Positions 11,879 to 22,431 of a stretch of DNA of 64,000 nucleotides are shown here, piece by piece (positions within the stretch are counted from its first letter, which is position 1; each line of letters opens with the position of its first letter). Below the pieces are notes generated by a model, which was not told the DNA's origin, made no database searches, and worked only from the letters and a program-made list of their open reading frames with translations. Both the position numbers and the translations under genes were made by a program. This stretch comes from Cucumis sativus (lineage: Eukaryota; Streptophyta; Magnoliopsida; Cucurbitales; Cucurbitaceae), in assembly GCF_000004075.3 (NCBI RefSeq), contig NC_026659.2, positions 23,206,272-23,270,271 on the forward strand, given 5' to 3'.

Positions 11879-14800
11879 TTAAAGAATGCAACATTTCAAC
11901 ACTAACCCCTTTTGGTCTATTCTTCCATCTTCATTACCTGCAACAAGTATGTCCTTTCAAACTTCAATTCCCTACCCTCTTACCGAAAGAAATAAAAAAG
12001 ATAAGCAACTGAAAGGGCCTTAAAAAATATTTGAGAATCATGAGCAAGTTATTAGCACAACCATCTAGCTTGCCTACAAAAGGAAATCATATTTATCAGC
12101 AAGTGAGGAGGGGCAATGTTTCTTCAAGAATTTCCGAATGAGCTCTAACCAACTAGATATCTAGGATAGTTAGTTATAGCTTGAGACTTCAGCGCTGGAA
12201 AGCGATTTACATTATCCTGTAATTTGCACTTGCAGAGATGATGGATCAAAATTGGAAAGAATAAAAAGGAGAGATTTGAGGAACATACAAGGGGCATGGC
12301 TCAATGGAGCAATTTCTTCTTTGATCTGCACGGTAAGTATGTATGAAGAGTACCACTCCTTGAATTTACTAAAGGGCATGGCCCGAAAGAGATGTTTTAC
12401 CAACTGCCCCAAGCGAGCCACTAACTCCAAAAGTAACAACTGTGGGGACATTTCTCTCAAATTCGACCACATGATGTCACCATCAACATATGAAGCTCCG
12501 TCAAGGACAGATGGTTGATGAGATTGTAAGAATCCTTTATCCTTCCAGATATGGAATCACAGGAGAGCATCTCATGAACCCACCTGATGGATGACACTGG
12601 TGTCACCCCTGATATGCCAGCACGGCAGCACCACTAAAAGCCCCATAAATATCCTCTAATTTAAACAGTTTTTGCTAATATTGGACATTTAAGTTTGGTA
12701 GGCGTAAATGTGTTCCAATAATCAAAGACTAACCAGATGGTTCAGCAAGGTTTTCATGAGGCATTTGGTTTTTTTCCATCTATTACATTAATCCTTTTTT
12801 TTATCCAGCCTTTTCTTCGGTTTGGGCTATTAAACCACCAATTCATCCAAAAGCTTAAGCTAGTGGTTGAAGGCAAATTTAATTATATATCACCAACACT
12901 CCCCCTCACTTGTGGGCTTGAAATATCTGAAAGGCCCAACAAGTGGAAATTGATTTTAATTGGGGAGGAAACGACAATGCAGGGGCTTGAACACAGGACC
13001 TCCCTAGACCACCTGCTCTGATACCATATTAAACCACCAATTCATCCAAAAGCTTAAGCTAGTGGTTGAAGGCAAATTTAATTATATATCACCAACATGG
13101 GCAACCAGGCTGTTCAATTTTCAATTTCAATATAGGTACTCAGTTCGATATTGTATTGCAGAAATGAACCAATTGGTTCAGTTCGATTCTCGATCTTGTT
13201 ATAAATTTATAATGTGGTGTGGTATCCGGTCCCATCCCACCACTCCAAAGAAAAATAATAATAACAAGACCTCACGATGTCCCATGCCAGCTCAAGCAGG
13301 AGATAATGGAAGCACTTTCTTAATAAACATTTCACCTAGACGCTAGAAAATCTGGATTTTGGACTAGGCTGCCACCCACAGCTCCAAGCCTATACACCAG
13401 TGCTCCCACAGGTGAATAATTCTCTATTACACAAATTAAGTAGGAAGGAAATTAATTAAGCAGGATTATCATGCATAAAATATGCCAACTTTGAACATTC
13501 CTCTCACATGCACTAGTTCCTTTTCGATAATTAGAAGTCCTTTGTCTTTACTTGGGTATGCCACCGGGAGCCTGAAGAATCCATAATTTTTCAGGAGTCT
13601 GATGGCACGAGTGATTTGCTTCTAAGGCAGCATATTGATACTGCTGAAATCTCAGTCTTCCAAGAACACCCCATACCTGCTATCTAGATTCAATATGCCT
13701 TGGCAACTTGTTACGAGGATGATGAAAAAAAGATGAAAAGGAAAAAGAAGAAGACATCTTCTGACAAGAGACGGCAGTGAAAAAGGTTATCATCAGGTTG
13801 GATGGGAGATCTCCATTATTTTTTAAAGCTGGTCTTGGTATTGGTGGCCTGAAGCACAGAATTGCTTTTGTTATCGCGATGGAGATGACGGCTAAATTCA
13901 AAGGCATAAGCCTTATGGGTTAGATTTTTATTAGTATAAAGGGGTTGATGAAGTGGCTGGAAACTGTAAGTTCCTATAACGCCCCAAGTTATTGGGTGTA
14001 TATTTCCATACACATTCTGTAAACAGGCTTGTGCTTAAAATGGTCAGAGAAGATAGAATTAAGTCTTGGGAAGCTTATTCTTGGAAGAACTATTTCCAAT
14101 TATTTTCCCTGCACTCCACGGTTTGAAATAGCCCAAAGAACGATTCATATGCCAACAGAATAGCTTGTGATGAGGGTTACCAGAAGTTCAATTTCAAAAG
14201 AACCCCTTTCTCTTTGAAGCACAGGCTCGTGAATGGGCTACTTTTTATAACTTAACCCAACACCAGTTATGTGGAGTTGAACCTTGGATATGTCAATCCA
14301 ATGCACTCGGATGTCTTTTCAATCAGCTTTTACATTTGTACCTAGCAATATAAATGAACCTGACCCTCAATTGCAAACCGAATGCCAAAACCCCTAAAAA
14401 AGTCCAAGTTTTTCTTTTGCACTCGGGTGCCTGTGCTTATTTACACTAGAAACAGAATTAGGATGGAGTTCCCAAGCTTTGCTTTATATGTCAACTGATG
14501 CATTATGCATATCGTTTTGGAGACCATGACCATAATTTATTTTCTTCCACTTCCAATTCATCATGCTCCTGTAGATTGCTCAATAGCTCTGGATTGGCAA
14601 TTGTGCTTCCTCAAGATAGAAACAAGCCGTTTTCCAACTCCTTTGAAGCCATACTTTCAATGATTAAACTGATGGTTAAAAGATTAATGCCATGAATTTG
14701 ATCTAGTAGGAGACGTGAGCAAAAAATAGTCGAACGGTTTTGAGGAGAATATGCAGGAACCTAGATGTTATGGGATATACCTAGATTTCTAGCAACAAAT

Positions 14801-17800
14801 TGGAGTACTAGCTCCAATCAATTTTGCATGCAGATCTTTTTTGTTTTAAACAAATGAAGAGTCATCTTGGAACCTCCTTGACTGGATAGCCTTATTGGTT
14901 GTAATCTTCTTGACTGGACATAGTATATCCATCTTTCCTCAAATACAGTTTTGTTTTTTTTAATAGATAGTTTATCATTAAAGAAGCATGCAAATATATT
15001 AAATATGGTTTATATTCGAAAGAGAGGGATATGCTCTCCATGATGAGAGGTGAATAACTCACCTTCAGAAGGCTGACTTAGTCTCCTGTTCTGGGGAGAA
15101 GTCATTTCTTTCTTCAATTGCATTAATATATCCTCCATTGTATGCTCCCTTTGCCAATTAGCAAGCATGGGGAAAAGGCTTGGTTCCACCTAGTCATACA
15201 GATGGGCCGTCAATTTATTTTCAGTCGCATCATAGAAAAAGTGCATCACAAAATCATCACATACCACCCCAGTTTCTGAATTGACACAGGTCATATTAAT
15301 CCGAGTTTGAAATCTAACATTTGGAGGATTATCAGGATAATCCTGTCCACAGAATAACTTGAGTTGATAGATGCGTCCTTCATGAACAGTCTGCAAAGCA
15401 AGAAGGCAGTGATTCAATTTACAATTTTGTTAGAATGTAACCTAACAAGAGATACTCAAGAACACATAAGCAACCCAAGAAAATTCAAGTTGGAAATATA
15501 TTGAAATATATTCTATAATATCACAAGAATAAATAACAATATAACTCCTAGCCTTTTGAGAGGGCCAGACTCCCAAATTCCCACACAAGGAAATTCTACT
15601 ACAAAATACTTCACATCTTTCCCTAATCCCCTCACCTCCTATTTATAGCAAAATAACCTAGCCTACTTCCTAACTATTTACTAATATGCCCCAACTAACA
15701 ACCATATTAATATTCTCCTAAGAACTCTACTATTTCTATCACTAGGGGTCTTACAAATTTCTTTCATCCCCTCCCAATAATAACAATAAAGAAGAATACA
15801 TCAATTGCCACCGTTGCAATGGAACTGTGATGCTGAAGACAGTCATTTTATCAAGAAGAGAGCAGAAATCAGACTTACCAGTTTTCTTTAATTGTCAATT
15901 TTTAGGTAAAGACAATCAGGATATTAGTAATTGAACTACATTAATAATCAAAACTGAGCACTTTTTGGGAGTTTTTAGGAGGTAGAAACTGAAGATAGAA
16001 TTTACCCAGTAAAAGAACAGAGGAAACACAAAGACCAGAGAATAATGTACTCAGAAGAAAATCAATTCAGATCGTTTAAAAAATCCCAAGAACATAAATA
16101 AGATCAGATGAGATCAGGTGTATCAACTCCAAAATTTTACTCCTTTAGCATGGTAATAACAAGAATGTAGGCTAACTACACACATGCTAAAACCTTCCTG
16201 TGGTGAAGTAATAATCCTATTCAAAATTTAAAATGTTAAAAATGGCATGAAGCTTTTCTTAATCTGCAGATCTCCAGTGGTCTAATCACACATAACCAAG
16301 ATTATGCTCAAATGAGAACTAATTTCAGAATAAAAAAAAAGTACAGGGAAAAACAAAAAGAGCCATACAGAAAAAAGAAGGCCTCAACCAAAGGGAACTA
16401 AAAGAACAACAGAAAACAAAACACAAAAAATTAGAAAAGGGAATTACATAGGAAAAAATATTTTCATCATTGTTTGTCACTATCCATATCAACGTATATA
16501 AAGGCTGATTCAAATGTCATCAGAAACCATAAGAAAAGAGGTAAAAGGGATGAAAAATGAAATTACGTTAGGAGGCCCAATGATAGTTCCCGTCCAAGAC
16601 GCCATATAGATATCATCAGCATCATCCATTCCATAACTCACAGTTCCATCTCCAATTCCTTTTTCACCTCTTTCAAGTTCTTCCAGTAATCTGAAATTTC
16701 GAGGAACTGCACAAAATGAAAATATTGTTAACATTAGAGATTTTTTTAGAAACAACTTTCATTGAGATAAAATAAAAGCGTATAAGGGCGTTATATTTAG
16801 AGTTCATAGTGCAATGTACAAACTTTTCATTAAGATAGTACCAGCAAGTCAATAACCAAGGAGTAAGTCATGGTTTGTCTGAGTCTTATTTTATTTTATT
16901 CTATTCTATTTTATTTATTTACTATTGGAACAAAAGAAAACAAAATTTTGAGTAATGTTCTTAAACATAAAACCAACTCTGGAAACAAAGAGAATGAACT
17001 TCTGAAAACGAAGAGGATAAAGGGCTCATAATTCATAAATAATTGTTTAAGCTCTTACTTCTAAGCTTAAGGTGGAACAAACAAGTATTTTCTATATGCT
17101 TCACATGCCAGCATCATCAGAATAATAAATACAGGCCGTTTCATTTTGTGATTATAGTCAACAATATGACCGTTATAGCAAAAAGTACAATATATTAACA
17201 CCCACTTGATTTGATTATAACAAAAAGTAAAATATATTAACACCCTCTTGATTTGATTATCTCCTGTCAGATCAAACCAAGCCACTCTGCTAAATCAATC
17301 TAACTTATTAATATAACAACATATACCCTCCATCCGGCTTCTTATGAGATTGCTTCAGAAACTACATCTTATCTAACGAGTAAGAAATCCATAGCAAAAT
17401 TAGATTGAAAAGATCGTAAGTCAGCGCAAAACTCCAGCAAGTGAATGAACCCAAGGAATTTCAAACATTGTAACTGTAGTTGAATACAATCACTCGAAGA
17501 AGTAAAGCTGTATGATTAAATCCATAAGCAGAAGTCCAATGTCACAAATAATCAACATTTCCACGAGTCTCTGCTGCTCACACAGCAATCCTCATATAAC
17601 ACCTTCATTTACTGTCATCCAGCCATGACGATCTTTCATAGGTTAATTGACATCTTTTCAATAAGTTACAGATTGTCAGAAAAAAAACATAAAACACCAA
17701 TTTTTAATGAGAAACCAAGAATAAGACAGTAAAGGAAATCAAACAATCAGATTCTCCTTCAAATTATCTGTTTATCTGTTATAACCCATACAACATAATA

Positions 17801-18226
17801 CAAAGCAAAAAGTAAGACGTCCAGGATTAAGGAAACAGTGAGTACAACACAACCTGCAGAACCAAAATGACCACACCATCTTCAATTCGGAGTAAACCAT
17901 ACCACGAAACAAAGATATACCCAAACATTCCTAACCACAACATTAGCAACCCAGCAAGATAAAACAAAATCTGAACTAACAAACATAGTTTCCACTTCCA
18001 TCACACTCACTTATAGGAGGAAAAACCAAAATAGAAGTTGATTACCAAAGAGAAAAAAACTCCAACATCCCGAAGAAGAAGAAGAAATAATTGTAAGAAG
18101 CAGAATTGACATAAAAAAAAAAAAAAGAACAAAAAAACCTAAAAAGAGTGAAAATGTCGGACTGTGCAATTGAAATTAGAGGCGTTTGAAAGACTTACCA
18201 ACAACCTTCGCGGCTTCATCACCCAT
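11879..18226 (-). CDS. UEV1: Ubiquitin-conjugating enzyme E2 variant 1 (UEV1A/B-like)
   Basis: Five coding exons on the minus strand: 18199-18226, 16567-16706, 15265-15390, 15063-15189 and 11879-11937. Together they are 480 nt, 159 residues, and phases agree at every junction. The start is ATG in MGDEAAKVV, which joins to [20 protein letters not shown]. The UEV fold follows, with [33 protein letters not shown] and [13 protein letters not shown]. UEVs lack the catalytic cysteine of true E2s, and none stands at that position here. In known plants UEV1 pairs with UBC13 to build Lys63-linked ubiquitin chains for DNA-damage tolerance and signalling. The C-terminus, in an exon 3.1 kb away, ends [14 protein letters not shown] fits a CaaX prenylation box and is typical of UEV1A/B rather than UEV1C/D. 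Intron 3 is only 75 nt. Intron 2 holds a solo LTR and intron 4 a miniature LTR element. Confidence 0.93.
11938..15062 (-). other. UEV1 intron 4 (3.1 kb)
   Basis: Bounded on the minus strand by donor GAAG|GTGAGT and acceptor TTGCAG|GTAATG. It contains the miniature LTR element at 12828-13097. The rest (about 12.2-12.5 kb and 13.2-14.9 kb) is less AT-rich than the intergenic DNA, but I recognise no conserved protein in it. Reading into the intron from exon 4 stays open for 17 codons and stops at 15010-15012. Confidence 0.8.
12828..13097 (-). mobile_element. Miniature LTR retroelement (SMART/TRIM type), copy 1
   Basis: Complete 270-bp element oriented on the minus strand. Two identical 71-bp LTRs lie at 13027-13097 (5') and 12828-12898 (3'). 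Each starts TGTTGGTGATATATAATT and ends GGTGGTTTAATA. The primer-binding site TGGTATCAGAGC follows the 5' LTR directly (13026 downward) and fits the 3' end of initiator tRNA-Met. A polypurine tract AAGTGAGGGGGAG precedes the 3' LTR (about 12899-12911). A perfect 5-bp target duplication, GCCCA on the minus strand, lies at 12823-12827 and 13098-13102. There is no coding capacity, so mobilisation must depend on proteins from another element. It sits in UEV1 intron 4 in the sense orientation. Confidence 0.92.
15428..15755 (-). mobile_element. Solo LTR in UEV1 intron 2
   Basis: A 328-bp unit with ends TGTTAG...CTTACA on the plus strand, so on the minus strand it begins TGTAAG and ends CTAACA, the TG...CA form of an LTR. 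A perfect 5-bp target duplication AATTT lies at 15423-15427 and 15756-15760. On the minus strand it carries a TATA box, GCTATAAATAGG (around 15640-15647), as expected in the U3 region. No internal retrotransposon sequence or second LTR is adjacent, so it is a solo LTR left by recombination. Its 3' end is 38 bp upstream of UEV1 exon 3. Confidence 0.88.
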
Positions 18227-18480
18227 TGCTTGAAGCTCGGGGTAGTGAGTTTAGGGTTCCGAAAGTTAAAGAAGCAAGTGTAGAGAGAGAAAGCGTGTCA
18301 TAAAAAATAGATGGGAGAGATAAAACAGTCAACCGCTGTTCATAAGCAAAAGCTTTGAGAAAAGAGGCCAAAAGGTTGAGTAATAATCAATCTTTCGCCT
18401 CCACATCACAACCGTTCAATTGATCTTAACCACTCACTGTGGCTTAAGCGGTGGCACACATTTTATCTTAACTTTCATTC
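18227..18480 (-). promoter_or_regulatory. UEV1 5' flank with a telo-box-like motif
   Basis: On the minus strand GAACCCTAAAC lies about 25-35 nt upstream of the start codon (18250-18259). It resembles the AAACCCTAA telo-box common in promoters and leaders of plant housekeeping genes. No convincing TATA box was found, which fits a constitutive gene. The transcription start cannot be fixed. Confidence 0.3.
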
Positions 18481-19792
18481 ATAATTCCGTCCACTCTTAA
18501 ATTAAATTGTTTTTTCTTTTCTTTTTTTTCAAAATATATTAAATTCGATTTTGACTTTAATCTCGTTTTTAAACCCTTTCTTTATAAAAGCAACCATTTT
18601 TTTTTTGTCTCTTTGTATTTTATTTAAATGCTTCTTTCTTCTTTTATCATTAATTTAATCTGCTTCTTTTCCTAAATAATAATGATCATGATCAAAAGAT
18701 TAAAATGGATCTATAGATGATTTAGAATACTATATGAAGCTTAGGTTAAAAGACCAAAAAGGAAATAAATAAGAAAGTTAAAAGACTGCACCACAATTTA
18801 AATACCATTTATAATTAAAAAGACGAATTACTTGAATTAAAAATTAGTATACTCTAGACAATAAACTCAACCTTAAGTTTAAATTATTGGATTGTTTCCA
18901 TTGTAACAAAATCAACCGAAACATTATTAAAATATATTTTAAAATTTTATTATATTTATAAATATTTTTAATAGATTTATCATTTAGGAGGAAGATTGTA
19001 ATCTTTGTAATCTTTATTATTATTATTATTTTATCGGCAGGCTTCCAAGTTGAATGATAAATTAAAATTACAAATGATTCAACAAAACGGTTCCTATTCG
19101 ATTATATAATTAAATCATTCTTTTTATAAAATAATAATAATAAACAATGTGTAAGTTGCAATGTTGCGTTTTAATTTTTCCAACTAAAAGCAAAACAAGG
19201 ATCACAAACATCACAGAAGAAAAGAAAAAGACAGATAGGTTCGATAGGGTGAATTTGTGATAGTTAAGTTGTTTTTATTATGATTATTTTGTCGATTATG
19301 TTTAGTATAAACTAAATTGATTTGAAAGGATTATTTGGGTTAAATATTGTCAGTAGGTCATCTGTGAAAACATTTTTTAATCCTTCACTAAAATGATAAA
19401 CACTGCATAGATATTTTGAATTTTCTTTTCATACTTATTATACATCAATTTTTCTAAAAAAATCAATCATGCTATAAATTTAACAATAAAAGTAGATATT
19501 TATTAGTTAAATAAATTCTTAAAATAGAAAAGTAATTCTAAAATAACTTTTGAAACCAACCATAATTATTTACAATCACTTTTAGATATATGAAAATCGT
19601 TTTAAAAGCTTAGAATTAAACATAAATATTTTCGTACAAACATCAATGATACTTGAATATCTTTTTCTAAAATCACTACTTCAATAGGCATGTTGATGTG
19701 TAAAACGAAATTGGGTAAAAGGAATATGATGGTTTTCTATTCAGCAAAAAGAAACTTGATTTGGATGAACTTCTGGTCCATGAGTACGCAAC
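18481..19792. other. Intergenic AT-rich DNA
   Basis: Separates the UEV1 5' end from the 3' end of the zinc-finger gene; both genes are transcribed leftward. The part next to 19792 should include the 3' untranslated region of the zinc-finger gene. A short (TTA)n run lies near 19013-19030. No other feature is supported. Confidence 0.5.
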
Positions 19793-22431
19793 CTATTTGC
19801 TTGATTCTGGCTTGTGTCCAAACCATTCGATTATGTTTTCATCATCAGAAGATTCAACAAACTCGAATCTTCTTTCAATATTGTTAGATCTCAATATTAG
19901 ATCTTCTTCTTTCGCTACTGCATTTTCCATTAATTTTCTCTTCTCTAACATCTCCACTTTCCTTCTTTCTTGTCTTTCTGTACTACCAGAAGAGCGAGCA
20001 ATAGGGAAATCTAGAATTCCGGAATCATCTTCACTCTCATTTTCACCAAATCTCCACATCCAACCATCATTTTTTCTACTTGCATTATTTCCAACTTCAC
20101 CAAAAGAGAGTTTAGGCTTACTGAAACTGTAGTTTCCATTCTCAAATGCAGGTCCAGCAGAAACGCTTCGCGTATTTAGTGCTTTCCGCCGTTGGTGATC
20201 ACACTTCAAGCATTGCGTGTTCTTTCGAAAATTGATATAGTTGCACCTATAAAAGTTAAGTAACTAAAGTCTGAATCAAACATTCAAGGATACCATAGAT
20301 AGATTGTGAAAGGGAGAAAAGGACTCACGATTCGCATTCCCATTCCCCTTGATTCAGCCGTCGATTCAAAGGCTTCTCTTTGCATTGCAAACATGTAGAA
20401 TTTTTAGCAAAGTTCAAGAAATTACACCTGCAGATATGTTGTCTCCATGAGAAAAAGAATCACACACTTCAAAATCTTAAGGAAATCGATGGGGAGTTTA
20501 TTACGTGTCGCAAATCCAGTCGCCCTTCTTCAACGGAAGATTGACTTGATCCTCATTAAGTTTCCGAAGTCTCTCAAGGAATATATGACCACAGCGTAAG
20601 CACTTGACGTTTCTAGAAAAGTTGAAAAAGTTGCATCTACCAAATGAAGAATGGATAGAAAATCCATTATGCACATTTGAGAAATATGAAGTGGATGAAT
20701 GTAACTTATGACAAATAGTTAGTTATCTATACTTTGGACAATGCCAGTCGCCTCGTGTCGCCGAAGCACTTGTGTCATGACTTTCTGCTGAAGTAGCCTC
20801 CTTAGACTTTAGAAGATCAGATTCACGTTCTCCTGTACTATGTTCAACAATATCTTTCAACAGCTTTCTAACAGAGTCATTGGCTGTTTTGTTCAAACAT
20901 GGTCTGTTCTCCACTATAGCAGAGATGTGATCGAGCCCATAAAATAATAAAACGCACATGACATCCAAGGTCCGACCTCCTTCATCTCCACATGCCTTTG
21001 CATATGCCCTCTCACATTCTCTTTGCAGGTCACAAGAACTGCAGACCTACTAAGAAGCTTAATCATATTAAAGATGATATAAAGTTCCACAAATCGTAAA
21101 AACTGTTTTGCTTGAAGAAAGACAAATTGGAGTTCGTAAATACAATGAAAACTATAAATATAATTCCTTTATGATAAGCATTGGATCCATTTAGTCTTCA
21201 ATCCCTACACAGAATGTTTATGTGGCATATCCATTACACTAATTTTGGCTAAGTTGGGATTTTATAGATAGGTGATGGATTTGCAGACAGAACAAAATAG
21301 TAGTACTCAACGTTAAAGGTAGTAATTGCATGTGGCATAAACGGTAGGAAATTCAATACATACATTTCCCTCATCAATGCCCAAATGTGCTCTCAGACGC
21401 TTCCCTGAGTTCACAACTTTCCTATCTGTGCTTGGGCATCCACATCCTGCAATCACCTCTAAGTCTTTCCTGGACAAGGACCTGGAAGAAAAGATACTGC
21501 ACTTTCTCAGACATGTGACAAAAGGAAACTGCAACAAAAGATGCGAAGTTAAGTAGATACTTGTACTTCTTGGTACTTAAACCCAACTTAGTAGGCTGTT
21601 TTTACACATCAGGAAAGATGATACCAATAGAGAACTCAATTTTTTTTAGAAGAATGGTAAGCTTTACTTCAGAGAGTACTAATATTGCACAAATACCCTA
21701 GCAAGGCAAGAGATTATGGATAAAACATCTTTTATGAAAATAAAAAATGCAATAAGAAGAAAGAACAGTAAAGAAAGTCACAGTAACATTCAAAATTCGG
21801 GTTAGTCTCTAACTTGGCAATGCAGCAATAAACCTGTTTGATTAACTACATTCTTCAAAACCAAGGAGTTCGTAGACATATTTGGAGCCCAAAAAGACAA
21901 GAGATATAACACCCTTTTTTTGTTCAAAAAACACGATTTTGATAATACCGTTGGTCTCTCAGGCAATTTATCAAACAGATAGAGTGCATTATTGAAAATA
22001 CCATATTACCGTATCAGGTTAGACCGATCCCTTGCGAAATCAAGAGACGCAGTCCGAATATGATTGAAATCTTTTGCACCCAATTCGGCATTTAGAAGCG
22101 GGATTCTGTCTCCTTCAAAGTACCCTTTCTTTGACAAACATTCCATGAAGTCCACCCATTCCGGCCATGGGTCTAACTGAACTTTAAACTCCCTTGCTTT
22201 TGAAACCTCTCTAAGATCAACCTGTTCTTCAGAAATCCAGCGTCTTCGAGACCCGGGTGGCCGATAACCGAGATTGTCGGAATCGAGTTCCAGCTCCGAA
22301 TCTGAGATCAGGTTTTTGTTAGAACCATGAAAGAGTACAAGCGGAGTGAGAAGTTTAGGAGTTCTGAGAGAGAAATTGAGTAATTTATGAGTTGAAATAT
22401 TGATATTGATAATCCGGAAGATTTTTTCCAT
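19793..22431 (-). CDS. OZ/VAR3-like protein with three RanBP2-type zinc fingers
   Basis: Six coding exons on the minus strand: 22010-22431, 21364-21481, 20733-21046, 20505-20636, 20329-20427 and 19793-20246. They total 1539 nt, 512 residues, with all phases consistent. The N-terminus MEKIFRIININIS is basic and amphipathic, like an organelle targeting peptide. Residues about 75-205 include PWPEWVDFMECLSKKGYFEG, SLSRKDLEVIAGCGCPSTDR and RLRAHLGIDEGNVC, in the pattern of the plant OZ (organelle zinc finger) family that includes VAR3/OZ1. Three fingers of form W-x-C-x2-C-N-[FY]-x-N-F-x2-N-x2-C-x2-C start at W281, W325 and W358, with every zinc cysteine present. Known OZ proteins act in plastid RNA editing and mitochondrial intron splicing; which role applies here cannot be read from sequence. 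The C-terminal 120 residues are acidic and low-complexity. Confidence 0.88.

Noticed and set aside
12212-12518. Open frames on both strands inside UEV1 intron 4
   Set aside because: Neither has a recognisable domain, they overlap antisense to each other, and UEV1 splicing skips the region. A non-coding transcript is possible, but nothing supports it.
15190-15264. Exon 3 reading on without splicing to end HLYD
   Set aside because: This tail translates the 75-nt intron 3. Splicing GTG|GTATGT to ACTAG|GTGGAA restores the conserved [15 protein letters not shown] of UEV1.
21482-21537. Extension of zinc-finger gene exon 2 upstream (FPFVTCLRKCSIFSS)
   Set aside because: Using the first acceptor gives a frame clash with exon 1. 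The acceptor CTTCCAG|GTCC joins in frame and yields the conserved SLSRKDLE.
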